DNA of 64,000 bases from CBDCWT01 sp965223305. Lineage in GTDB: Bacteria > Planctomycetota > Planctomycetia > Pirellulales > Pirellulaceae. The first letter of the stretch is position 1; every line of letters starts with the position of its first letter. The stretch covers positions 62,001-126,000 of the forward strand of contig CBDCWT010000037.1 of assembly GCA_965223305.1 (NCBI GenBank), read 5' to 3'. This document shows, piece by piece, positions 9,001 through 17,143 of this stretch. Below the pieces are notes generated by a model. It saw only the letters and a program-made list of their open reading frames with translations, made no database searches and was not told where the DNA came from. The translations under genes were made by a program, and so were the position numbers.

Positions 9001-11182
9001 CACGGCCGGTGCCGGAAGCTACGACATTGCAGCCGTCAATGTTTTGGACGGTGCCAACGGCTTCCAAGCGTCGAACTACGCCATTGCGTACGGAACGCTT
9101 ACCGGCGGGCTCACCGTCGAAAAAGCCGCCTTGGCAATTACGCCTACAGCTCAAAGCAAGACATATGGCGACGCTTTTGTGTTGGACAACACTGCGTTCA
9201 CGGTCACTGGATTGGTCAATAGCAACTCGGTCGATACGGTGACCATGACGAGTCCCGGCACGGCAACGACCGCGGACGTCGGAGCTTATGACATCACGGC
9301 AGTCGCGGTCGGCTCCGCCAGCGGCGGGTTCGATGCGGCGAACTACGACATCACCTACAACGTCCTCAGCAGCGGGCTGACAGTTAATCCGGCTCCGCTG
9401 TTGATCATGCCCACAGCGCAAAGCAAGTCGTACGGCGAGGAATACACGTTGGATCCAACGGCTTTCACGGCCGGTGGGCTCGTCAATGGAGAGCAAGTCT
9501 TCACTGTGCAACTGATCAGTGCTGGCGCCTCGGCTTCTGCTCCCGCGGGCCAATACGACATCACGGCGACAGACGTTCTCACCAGTAGCGCCGACTTCGA
9601 TCCCAACAACTATTCCATCACGTATGGCACGCTGACCGACGCCCTTACCGTGGGAACTGCCGTTCTGACGATTACGCCCACGTCCCAGTCCAAGGTGTAT
9701 GGCGATGCGTACACTCTGGATGGAACGGCCTTCACCGCAGCCGGGTTGCTGAACGGCGACACGCTCTCCGAAGTGGCGTTGACCAGTCCCGGCACGCCCG
9801 CGGCAGCCAATGTCGGCGCCTACGACATCACAGCGACGGGAGTTGTCGCGGCTGGTGGGAGCTTCGATGAAAGCAACTACTCCATCGTTTACGACACTCT
9901 TCCTGGCGGGCTCACCGTAACACCAGCTCCGCTGTCGATTATGCCCACGAGCCAAAGCAAGACATTCGGGCAGGCCCTGGTACTCGACGACACCGCCTTC
10001 ACCGCGTCGGGACTTCTCAACGGTAACACCGTTACGAATGTGAGCATGACCAGCAGTGGTGCCGGTGCGTCCGCTGGCGCCGGCTCCTACGAGATCACCG
10101 CCACCGGAATCACCGGCAGCGGCGGCGGTTTTCTGGAGTCGAACTACAACATCACCTACGGCACGCTGGATAACGCGTTGACGATTGATCGCGCCGCGTT
10201 GGCGATCATTCCGACGGCTCAGGGAAAATCGTATGGCCAGAACTACACGCTGGATCCGACCGGATTCAACGCGGTGGGACTGCAGAACGGCGACGCCGTG
10301 ACGGCTGTCAATCTCAGCAGTGACGGCACACCGGCACCCGCCGCGGTCGGCCAGTATGACATCACGGCCACGGGTATTGCCGGCGGCAGCCCCGGCTTCG
10401 ATGCGGCCAACTATGACATCACTTTCGAAACGCTGGTCGACGGATTGACCGTCGGCACGGCGGTATTGACCATCACGCCGACCTTCCAGACCGTCACGTA
10501 CGGAGAGGAGTTGGACGACACGGCGTTCACGGCCACAGGATTGCTCAACGGCAACACGATCAACACCGTTGACATCGTGGTCAGTGGCGGATCGCAAACA
10601 CCGGATGTCGGAGTGTATGATCTGACCGCTACGGCGATCACATCCAGCGGTAATGGATTCGACTCGGGCAACTACACGATTGTTTACAATTCACTGCCCG
10701 GCGGTCTAACGGTTGCCAAAGCCGAGCTGACCTACTACGTTCCTGACCAATTCAAGCCGTTTCAAACCGTTTGGGTACCCGGTCCCGGCTCCATTCAAGT
10801 CGATGGCCTGGTCAACGGCGACACATTCGGAACGCTTCCAATGTCCAGTCCCGGCGGGCCCAAACCGGCTCCTTGGGGTGTCTATCCGATCGACGTTCTG
10901 GGACCGCCGACCGGCGGCACATTCAATCCCGACAACTACAACGTAACATTCCTGGGAATAGGCCGGCTGTTTGTTTCGCCATACGGAACGTCGCTGTACA
11001 CCTATGACCGATTCACCCGATACGACGATTTCCGCAGTTCGATACATCGCCTGTACATGCTGGGACACGGCGCGGGCGATGGGCAAATGCCTCATGAATT
11101 TGCCGAGCATTTCGGTGAGCGGGATGGCGACGGTGATGCGGATCAGGTCATCATTCCCGCGATGCGATTCCACAGCTCCTAA
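6065..11182 (+). CDS. Two-partner secretion exoprotein (TpsA, filamentous-haemagglutinin type) with MBG repeats
   Basis: The product is 1705 aa, starting at a GTG with AGGA at 6056-6059; an ATG at 6074 is the alternative. An extended signal region (RRKLSLGIRVCLSALLVLQPALSDLCRAE) precedes the TPS domain (about 43-290), recognised by INWQSFSIG, NRVVTSNPSAIYGTL and FLVNPSGVLVGASG. This is the part bound by TpsB during export. A Gly/Asp-rich beta-helix region follows (about 290-860). Then there are seven well-preserved repeats and two divergent ones of about 89 aa with the pattern YGDAYTLD..AFTA.GL.NG and YDITATG, typical of MBG-type Ig-like domains. No PEP-CTERM or other anchor is visible at the end, so the protein is probably released or held by its partner. 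It probably acts as an adhesin. Confidence 0.9.
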   Translation: MTSMLNTHLRAARRKLSLGIRVCLSALLVLQPALSDLCRAENPTGGAIVAGAGTISNAGSTLNVMTTSDRAIINWQSFSIGQGHTTNFQMPGANAAVLNRVVTSNPSAIYGTLNANGNVFLVNPSGVLVGASGMINTNGFTASVLDISNSEFMKGGSLTFGGDSMATVTNLGSIITGSGGATLIGGQVMNSGLISSEGGSINLVTGNSAQLSGGVVYTQADQGTVNNGISETAGLIRNTGVVRATGALEVGGEVYLVSPGGSVMQEGLIAAQRVNASSTVAGTPEQNAADETAGGKVVVTGADVVVSGEIDASGEHGGGQVHIGGGFQGSDPSILNSESTLVTAGAMIRADATVSGDGGTVTLWSDGETAFHGIIAATGAPLGSGGLVEVSGKQSLRFAGQVDTRGGQLLLDPYDYVIDVTEAAFITSALASNNVTIQTDVNDPSSGATGPPSGNGDITILAPISWTSNNTLTLLAQGDVDITADVQADSSGSLNVVAGWDGATAYSTATFLAADPLTTTIYGQNNGGVAISSGAAAGSRHGETNVFAESLHVLGSGGNSQLGFRAPSTSSAYSITGGINVRTTGDVNVESLGNLAQIGHVGTGRGGSQVTVDAPITIAAAGDLYIDSNVNQTSTQIGHGGKGSGGDFSGDITVTVDNFALMAGNGGDPSQLGHGSFAAAGVMSGTIDLTVTGDLTADGESNLNRYSLVGHGGGSAGGEVSGDIFVHVGGSITTKNTHIGSLVTNRADYTSGNTYMAVAQIDNTGTFTSVEDSSYWSADNGELRFYMPGAGSWTADGGSTLVNGVLGSNVYELDGSFKNEVGVYQPWNGGYLGTPADNYSFYFTDPIELVVRALSGSSIYGDTPSSPGLVLDSGSLQDGDTLASIGLSTDFALTSTSPVGGSVIQVTGAGSVPSETYNVTMTVDGLYTINPAPLTIMPTAQSKTFGDAYTLDTTAFTAAGLKNGEIVTNVALSSSGSPATAGAGSYDIAAVNVLDGANGFQASNYAIAYGTLTGGLTVEKAALAITPTAQSKTYGDAFVLDNTAFTVTGLVNSNSVDTVTMTSPGTATTADVGAYDITAVAVGSASGGFDAANYDITYNVLSSGLTVNPAPLLIMPTAQSKSYGEEYTLDPTAFTAGGLVNGEQVFTVQLISAGASASAPAGQYDITATDVLTSSADFDPNNYSITYGTLTDALTVGTAVLTITPTSQSKVYGDAYTLDGTAFTAAGLLNGDTLSEVALTSPGTPAAANVGAYDITATGVVAAGGSFDESNYSIVYDTLPGGLTVTPAPLSIMPTSQSKTFGQALVLDDTAFTASGLLNGNTVTNVSMTSSGAGASAGAGSYEITATGITGSGGGFLESNYNITYGTLDNALTIDRAALAIIPTAQGKSYGQNYTLDPTGFNAVGLQNGDAVTAVNLSSDGTPAPAAVGQYDITATGIAGGSPGFDAANYDITFETLVDGLTVGTAVLTITPTFQTVTYGEELDDTAFTATGLLNGNTINTVDIVVSGGSQTPDVGVYDLTATAITSSGNGFDSGNYTIVYNSLPGGLTVAKAELTYYVPDQFKPFQTVWVPGPGSIQVDGLVNGDTFGTLPMSSPGGPKPAPWGVYPIDVLGPPTGGTFNPDNYNVTFLGIGRLFVSPYGTSLYTYDRFTRYDDFRSSIHRLYMLGHGAGDGQMPHEFAEHFGERDGDGDADQVIIPAMRFHSS
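8873..10735 (+). repeat. Tandem array of seven MBG-type protein repeats (period about 267 bp)
   Basis: Repeat starts are recognised by a Pro-Thr-(Ala/Ser)-Gln-Ser-Lys-type heading and fall near 8873, 9140, 9407, 9674, 9941, 10209 and 10474. The unit is 88-89 codons. Units are clearly related in protein but diverged at the DNA level, so the array is old rather than a recent expansion. The seventh unit is about two codons shorter (YGEELDDTAF). Divergent partial units flank the array on both sides (from about 8610, and 10738-10980). Each unit probably folds as one Ig-like beta-sandwich in a stalk. Confidence 0.85.
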
Positions 11183-11343
11183 CCCGGAAATGCGGGAATG
11201 GGATTGTCTTCACCGCAAGTATGGCAACTCGATTGATATGCTAGAGTTCCACTGTGGATGCTCGGCCCATCATCGCGACGACGCTGGGCGACACCAATGG
11301 TAGCCTTCAGTTTTCGCTCGCCTGTTCACGAGGGTCCGCTCGA

Positions 11344-12783
11344 ATGCACGACGCACGTACCTGTATTTACACCACTCTGTTCTTGATCGTTCCGTTGTTT
11401 CTGGGCGCCCCGGCTGAGCTGCAGGCCCAAAGGAAGGCGACTCAGACCAATCGGACAAGGGTCGAGACCCAAGTTAATGCGTCCCAGGGCCAGTCAACCG
11501 AGGCTGAACCGAAAACGTCGAGCCATTCGCCCGTTCCGGGCACGCATCCAGCGCATCGGGAAATCGCCAATGCAATCGTAGCCTTCCGGCAGGGCAGGCT
11601 CGAGGCGGCACTCCAGCAGCTCGAAGCGGTCGCCGCGAAGCACAAGGATCTGGCGCCCGGCGCGATCTTGTTCGCGCATGTGTCTTTCGCCTCGAACCAG
11701 GTTGTTGCGGGCCGGCAGGCGCTCGAATCAGCCGCCTTGAAGCACGCGGACGACCCAGAGCTTTGGAATATGCTGGCCGACCTAGCCATGCGTCAGGGGC
11801 GATTGGCAGAAGCGGAGATCCTCTTCCAGGAAGCTCTTGCGACGGCCAACCGCTTTGCAGGAAACGCGACGCGAAGGCGAACCCAAACCATCAAGGCGCA
11901 CGCGGGCTTGGCGCGGGTTTACGAACAACGGCGACAATGGAACAAGGCGGAGGCCGAGTTGCGAACGTGGATCAAAGAGGACGCCGCGAATGCCGCAGCT
12001 CGGATTCGATTGGCTCGTGTTTTCTTGCATAGCGGGCGAGACCAGGAAGCGACGCAGACGCTGGAGACTCTATGTTCCCTCGATGAGAACCAACCGCCGG
12101 CGGATATCCTGCTGGGTAGAATGCTCCAACAACTTGGAGACGTCGACAGGGCGACCGCCGCCATGAAGCGTGCTGTAGCGAAACACGGCGACGATTTCCA
12201 GACGATGCTCGCGGCTGCTCGGTGGGCGCTCACGTCGGCCAACCAAGAGATGCTGATCGATTGCATCAACAAAGCAGCGGAGCTCGATCCCGAGTCGATT
12301 GCTGTGCGGACGCTCGATGCCATGTCTAAGCGCTTCGCCGGCAAATCACGTGCGGCGGAAGAGATCTTCCGCGAAATGCTGACCAAGAACCCGGCCAGCT
12401 TTGATGCTGCCAACGGTTTGGCCCGCTCGCTCTTAGAGCAGGACGACCCTGAGCGGCACCACGTGGCATTGCAACATGCTCAAGTGAACATCTCGCGGTA
12501 CAAGGACCTGAGAACGCCGCGTGGTCGCGCCGCCGCCGCCACACTCGCCTGGGCCCTGCTCAACACGGGGCAAACGGTAGAGGCCGAACAAGTGATCCAG
12601 GCTGTGCTGAAAAGCGGCGAGATCTCCCCGGAGGTCGGCTACATCGCGGCTCTGACGCTCCACGCCCGGGGCCACCACACAATCGCCAAGAAACTGCTTT
12701 CGGCTGCCCTGTCGAGCTCCGTTGCATTCCCTCAGCAACATAACGCTCGCAATCTGATGCAGAAACTCGTCGACAATGCCTAG
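11344..12783 (+). CDS. Secreted or periplasmic tetratricopeptide-repeat protein
   Basis: The product is 479 aa from the ATG at 11344, which has GAGGG nine bases upstream and opens directly into a signal peptide (ARTCIYTTLFLIVPLFLGAP, cleavage near AELQAQ). The frame stays open to an ATG at 11254, but that would put 30 residues before the signal peptide. After a Gln/Thr-rich linker, the rest is a chain of about ten TPR-like helix pairs, with motifs such as AFRQGRLEAALQQLEAVAAKH and GRLAEAEILFQEAL. TPR proteins are protein-protein scaffolds. The gene starts 161 bp after tpsA on the same strand. It may therefore serve the exoprotein or its surface display, but that is inferred from position only. 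Confidence 0.8.
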   Translation: MHDARTCIYTTLFLIVPLFLGAPAELQAQRKATQTNRTRVETQVNASQGQSTEAEPKTSSHSPVPGTHPAHREIANAIVAFRQGRLEAALQQLEAVAAKHKDLAPGAILFAHVSFASNQVVAGRQALESAALKHADDPELWNMLADLAMRQGRLAEAEILFQEALATANRFAGNATRRRTQTIKAHAGLARVYEQRRQWNKAEAELRTWIKEDAANAAARIRLARVFLHSGRDQEATQTLETLCSLDENQPPADILLGRMLQQLGDVDRATAAMKRAVAKHGDDFQTMLAAARWALTSANQEMLIDCINKAAELDPESIAVRTLDAMSKRFAGKSRAAEEIFREMLTKNPASFDAANGLARSLLEQDDPERHHVALQHAQVNISRYKDLRTPRGRAAAATLAWALLNTGQTVEAEQVIQAVLKSGEISPEVGYIAALTLHARGHHTIAKKLLSAALSSSVAFPQQHNARNLMQKLVDNA

Positions 12784-12889
12784 GATTCTTTCACGCTCCC
12801 GCAAGGAAACGTGACGAGATGCAGACGGTCGAGTCAAGGCGCCGCCGAGAGTGTCCGTCACACCATCCGATATCTGTTCGTAACGTGTG

Positions 12890-13937
12890 ACACAACGTAA
12901 CGCGAGTATGGCCTGTCGCTTCATCAACCAACGTTTGCCATGTGTTGATGTCGTGAGTCGGCGGTTTACTCTTCAGCTTTCGCGTCGCAAGCCCGGCCGA
13001 AACCAGCGTTCGGAACGCCTCGTCGGAAACGGTTTTGTCTGCATCGCGGGCCAGCGCTTCGAGTTCTGGCAATCGCCGCCACGAGGGCGCGCAGATCGCG
13101 GCGACTCAGGTCAGAACGCTTCAGCAGCTCGTCGAGATTTGGTCGGTATTGGTGAAGTCCTTCGTCGGCGATCCATTTGATGCCTACAAAGCGCACGCTC
13201 TGATCGCTATCGGCTAGAGGCGCTGGAATGACGTTTCAGTGTATGAATGTCGATCCGATTGTCGGTCAAGAAGCACTCAACAACTGGCCGGGCCCGTGTG
13301 CGATCACGCCGCAGGCTGCTTCGCCGAGTGTGCCGATCATCCCCAGCGTGCCGGGATGTTCACCATACCAGCACACAAGCGGATGACGGCCCGACCGGCC
13401 GTATCGATACTCGAAACCATAGTCTGCACCAGGGACAATGTGGAGCAGTCGGTTCGGTGGTGTGGCGTTGGGGTCGTTGTCTGTCGAAAAGAGATCCCCT
13501 TCCAAGTCGTATGCCATTCCGAACGCGTTCCAGTGACCGGTGGTCTGCCGAGTCAACATGCTGCCATCAGTACGGCAAAGATACGTCGAGCCGCCTTCAG
13601 CACCACCAGATAGATTGACGCCGTCTGAGCCAACGAACGTGTAGTCGACTCCCAAGTTCTCTCCAAAGGCCAAACGCAAGCCACTCCGGGTTCGCCGGAT
13701 CAATCGCGAGCCCCCTCACTCCGTTATGCGGATAGTCTCCGTCGGTTTCGCAGACTACCAGCTTCTCCGGTTCACCATCCGCCTTTCGGCTGGTGGCTGC
13801 ATTGCGAAAGCATGATGAACCTCGGGCGTGAACGCGGTCTTAGACGTTGATGCCCACGAACCTTCGTTTTGTGCATTGCCAACACTAGCAGCATGGACCA
13901 ACAGAGCCGCGAGCGAGATGAACTTTGAGTGTTTCAT
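12890..13937 (-). pseudogene. Remnant of a PVC-type membrane-bound dehydrogenase (quinoprotein with HEAT-like repeats)
   Basis: Read on the minus strand, an ATG at 13937 opens a signal peptide (KHSKFISLAALLVHAASVGNAQ). The frame then breaks. A second piece reads LVVCETDGDYPHNGVRGLAI and AFGENLGVDYTFVGSDG, then NAFGMAYDLEGDLFSTDNDP and LLHIVPGADYGFEYRYG. This is the six-bladed propeller core of the large planctomycete dehydrogenases. A third piece reads VRFVGIKWIADEGLHQYRP, their helical repeat region, and ends near WQTLVDEATGH. That is where intact members continue into a cytochrome c domain, which is absent here. Intact proteins are around 1000 aa; here less than 350 codons remain, with large internal deletions and frameshifts. 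It is clearly dead. Confidence 0.75.
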
Positions 13938-14101
13938 ACGAGTGATCTTATCTGTTGTTCGTCGAAATGTGAGCCGACGGCACGGACCGCGCGCCGCGGT
14001 AGAGCAATCGTTTGGCTAGAAGCCCCCGTGGCGAGTTTTGAGTTTCGCTTTGGCTGTCTCGCGGATACAAGATGTCGAATTCGCCGCGTTTTTCGGAACC
14101 C

Positions 14102-14160
14102 GAAGCGTCAGCGAGGGAGAGTTGGTGTTCCAACGTAAGTAATTCCCTCGCTTACGCTTC
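14102..14160. repeat. Palindromic dispersed repeat (NPKRQRG type)
   Basis: The arms GAAGCGTCAGCGAGGGA (14102-14118) and TCCCTCGCTTACGCTTC (14144-14160) pair with one mismatch. Inside is a second small stem, GTTGG/CCAAC. Translated on the plus strand it gives the NPKRQRG string often seen in planctomycete false ORFs. At least three more copies lie at 46262-46520. It stands between a pseudogene and the WD40 gene end and may act as a transcription barrier. Confidence 0.75.
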
Positions 14161-14262
14161 GCGCTTCCGATTGAGGCGAAATGCGCAACATCAAAGTGGT
14201 GAGCGGGCTAGCTCGGGCCGCTAATCAAGCTGCAGCCTATGAGGGTCGAGCTCTCGTGGGCT

Positions 14263-15246
14263 TCATTCCCGTGGGAAGAGCGAATGAACGTCCCATAGCT
14301 TGACCACGTTGTTGTTGTCTGCAGTAACTAGTGTTTTCCCGTCCGGACTGAAGGTCACGCAACCCACTCTCTCAGTATGACCACCGATCGTGAGCAACTC
14401 ATTGCCGGTTGTGGCGTCCCAGAGTCTCGCGGTGTGGTCGCTGCTCCCGGTGGCGACCCACTTCCCATCCGGGCTGAAAGCAACGGCTACAACCCAATCT
14501 GTGTGTCCTCGTAGCACAAGCAGTTCGTCTCCGGTCTCCAGATCCCAAATCCGGGCGGTCATGTCGTCGCTGCTTGTAGCCAGACGCTTGCCTAGCGGCC
14601 CGAAGGCGACGCGATTCAAATACCATGTGTGGCCTTTCAATGTCCGGATGGCATTGCCGGTTTCTAAGTCCCAAACCTTCGCGGTCATGTCAACACTGGC
14701 GCTGGCGAGGTGTTTGCCGTCGGCGCTGAGAACTAGTCCCGGAACCCAATCTACATGTCCCTTCAACGTGCGCACTCGCCGCGATGTCTTAACATCCCAC
14801 AGGATTACTCGGCCATCATCGTGCCCAGTTGCAAGCTGCTTTCCATCGCAGATGAATATGACGCAACGCGTAAACTCCGGAGTTTTGAACGAGCTGATCT
14901 CTCTCCTCGCCTCCAAGTCCCACACGTTGACTACCCAATTCTCGTTGCTGGCCAAGCGTTTACCATCCGGGCTAAAAGACACCTGCCAGATGTTGTTCGT
15001 GTGCCCTTTCATCAGCATTAGCACCTGACCGGTCGCAACATCCCAGACTTTCAGATCGGTAGCACGCCAGCTCTTTCCCGGCACACTGCCGACTAGACGT
15101 TTGCCGTCAGGACTCAACGCGGCGTAGCGGCCTTCGAGCGTCATGATCGGCTTTGGCGGTTCCGCGGAAGCCGCCGTTGCCAATGTGCACCAAAGGACAC
15201 ACGCAATGACAACTTCTCGGCGGTACTTCAGCGCGAACACGACCAT
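14263..15246 (-). CDS. Secreted seven-bladed WD40 propeller protein
   Basis: The product is 327 aa from the ATG at 15246; a GTG at 15276 would add ten residues. A signal peptide (VVIACVLWCTLATAASAE) is followed by seven WD repeats ending in KVWD, NVWD, ILWD, KVWD, RIWD, RLWD and KLWD. That is enough for one closed propeller and nothing else. The GHT and SPDGK turns are well kept. There is no kinase, caspase or cytochrome domain attached, unlike most large planctomycete WD40 proteins. The gene lies about 140 bp behind the quinoprotein-like gene on the same strand, so the two may be co-transcribed. Role unknown; probably a periplasmic binding scaffold. Confidence 0.85.
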   Translation of the reverse strand: MVVFALKYRREVVIACVLWCTLATAASAEPPKPIMTLEGRYAALSPDGKRLVGSVPGKSWRATDLKVWDVATGQVLMLMKGHTNNIWQVSFSPDGKRLASNENWVVNVWDLEARREISSFKTPEFTRCVIFICDGKQLATGHDDGRVILWDVKTSRRVRTLKGHVDWVPGLVLSADGKHLASASVDMTAKVWDLETGNAIRTLKGHTWYLNRVAFGPLGKRLATSSDDMTARIWDLETGDELLVLRGHTDWVVAVAFSPDGKWVATGSSDHTARLWDATTGNELLTIGGHTERVGCVTFSPDGKTLVTADNNNVVKLWDVHSLFPRE

Positions 15247-15385
15247 CACCTTGCTGGACCAGTCATCGAGACGCACATCCCCTACTCCAAATCACCCGGT
15301 CCAGTACTTAACCTGACGACTCACTCCAGCTTCGAGCAGATTACGCACGCTCACGCTCAGCGTCATCATGTGAGTCGTGAAGCAC

Positions 15386-16930
15386 TCAGTCACCAAATGC
15401 GTAGAGGTGGCCTCGAGTTCGCACGTATAAAATGCCGTCGGCGATCGCTGGAGTCGCGACAATTGGCTCCTCAAGGTCATTCTTAGCCAACAATGTCCCT
15501 GAGTTTCCAGCTTCGATGACGGCAACTTGCCCTCGGTCGGAGGCAATGTAGATCTTGCCTGAGCTTGCGATTGGCGACGCATAGTAACCGCCTGCTCCCC
15601 CGAGGCGCTTGCGGTAAAGGATCTTTCCAGTCCTAGGATCGCGACAGATGACTACGCCACCGTTGCGGACGAGATAAAGATGGTCACGGTATATGAGTGG
15701 TGTAGGCATCTGTGGAATCTGTTTTCGTTCAGACCAAACTAGATGCGACTCTGTCACATCCCCGGTACCACCGATACGGTACGCCCACATTCCGGGAGGC
15801 GTGCCAACTCCCTGCAACATGGCCGTTACCTCCTTCACCTTCGTATCCAGGCCGGACTGATCAAAAACCACCGGGCCCCCTCTCCTTCTGCCACCGAATC
15901 GAAGCACCCGTTTCCAGGCAAAGTTGCCGACTTTCAATCCTTCTCCGGTGAACTCGCGATTGATTGCTACCAAACTTTCTGGCAATTCGTCGGTGCCGAT
16001 CTTGCCATCTCCATTCGCATCGTATTTGGCGAGCAGCTCGTCGAATGGAGGCAGTGGCAATAACTCCTCTAAATTACCAAGGGCGTGAGTGCAGTAGAAA
16101 ATGAGCATTTTCTCGTGCACGATCGGTGACGCGCACGTCTCGTTTGGTAGCTTGCTAATCCACCATTGTTCACTCCCATCGGCAATGTTGTACGCGGTAA
16201 ATCGGCTCGGCGCCAGAAGCCCGACCATTGTTTCCTCTTCTTCCTGCCAAACAATCGGAGTAGACCACCCGCGGCGACCGGGCGGCGTTGTTGCCTTCCA
16301 CAACGTCTCTCCGTCCGAGGATCGCAAACACAGCAACCCTGGTTCGGCTGTCGCGTGAAGGTCGATAATCAGCCGACCGTCATGTATGACCGGAGAGGAG
16401 CCGGTACCGTGCATTGGGACCCTGGGCACTGGTAAGCGTTTCGTCCAAAGCTCCGTGCCATCAAAGTCATATGCAACCAAGCCGAACGAACCAACGTAAA
16501 CAAAGACTCGCTCTCCATCGGTTGTCGGTGTTGGTGAGGTCGGGCTATTCTGGCTCAAGTTCCGATTGATCCGCTCGAGCTTGTCGAACTCAATCGACTG
16601 GCGCCACTTGATTCGCCCCGTCTTTCGATCCAGACATAGCGTCTCGAGATTGGCCCACTCGGAATCGTGAGCCGAGAGAAAGATGTTGTCAGCCCAGATA
16701 CATGGTGAGGAGTGTCCCGACGGTAACTCGGCTTTCCAGCGCAGATGTTGCGCCGGGCCAAATTCAATTGGTGCATCTGTTTCAACTGGTGGAATGCCAG
16801 TTCCATTTGGCCCGCGAAACCGCGACCACGCCACCACACTGTTGCTATCCGCACTTGCCGGCATGATGGTTGCGAACATCACGCAGTTCACACACGCCAA
16901 ACCCAAAAGAAAGTCACGGAGAGATATCAT
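15386..16930 (-). CDS. Secreted PQQ-like beta-propeller protein with an inserted EF-hand
   Basis: The product is 514 aa from the ATG at 16930, which starts the signal peptide (MISLRDFLLGLACVNCVMFA, cleavage near PASAD); upstream in-frame codons add unlikely sequence. The body has repeated PQQ-type blades, with motifs such as ETLCLDRKTGRIKW, VYVGSFGLVAYDFDGTELW and GVVICRDPRTGKILYRK, and starts with the common SRFRGPNGTGIP heading of planctomycete outer-membrane-biogenesis/BamB-like quinoproteins. An EF-hand loop (DANGDGKIGTDE) is inserted between blades at about 340. No cytochrome c is attached, so real PQQ catalysis is uncertain; many such proteins are scaffolds. Confidence 0.85.
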   Translation of the reverse strand: MISLRDFLLGLACVNCVMFATIMPASADSNSVVAWSRFRGPNGTGIPPVETDAPIEFGPAQHLRWKAELPSGHSSPCIWADNIFLSAHDSEWANLETLCLDRKTGRIKWRQSIEFDKLERINRNLSQNSPTSPTPTTDGERVFVYVGSFGLVAYDFDGTELWTKRLPVPRVPMHGTGSSPVIHDGRLIIDLHATAEPGLLCLRSSDGETLWKATTPPGRRGWSTPIVWQEEEETMVGLLAPSRFTAYNIADGSEQWWISKLPNETCASPIVHEKMLIFYCTHALGNLEELLPLPPFDELLAKYDANGDGKIGTDELPESLVAINREFTGEGLKVGNFAWKRVLRFGGRRRGGPVVFDQSGLDTKVKEVTAMLQGVGTPPGMWAYRIGGTGDVTESHLVWSERKQIPQMPTPLIYRDHLYLVRNGGVVICRDPRTGKILYRKRLGGAGGYYASPIASSGKIYIASDRGQVAVIEAGNSGTLLAKNDLEEPIVATPAIADGILYVRTRGHLYAFGD

Positions 16931-17143
16931 CTCATGGTCTCCCAGAACAAAGAGTGGGCAGCCACACCAACGCGCTGACTTGCCGACAAACCATCGAGGC
17001 GACATTTTCGGCGGAACGACACGGGAACGCAAGCGCGGCAGCGAAAGGATGAAGTCCTGTCGCCAAATCTGGTGACCTAGCCGTCGTTCGTGGAACCTAC
17101 CGCCTTATCGCTGATGTAGCCCGCGAAGATTGACTGCAGCGTA

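Noticed and set aside
8795..10597. 600-codon open frame on the minus strand inside the exoprotein gene
   Set aside because: It mirrors the MBG repeat array; the plus strand has clear domain signatures and the antisense product has none.
8873..10735. CRISPR-like regular spacing
   Set aside because: The 267-bp period is a coding protein repeat with diverged DNA, without short identical repeats.
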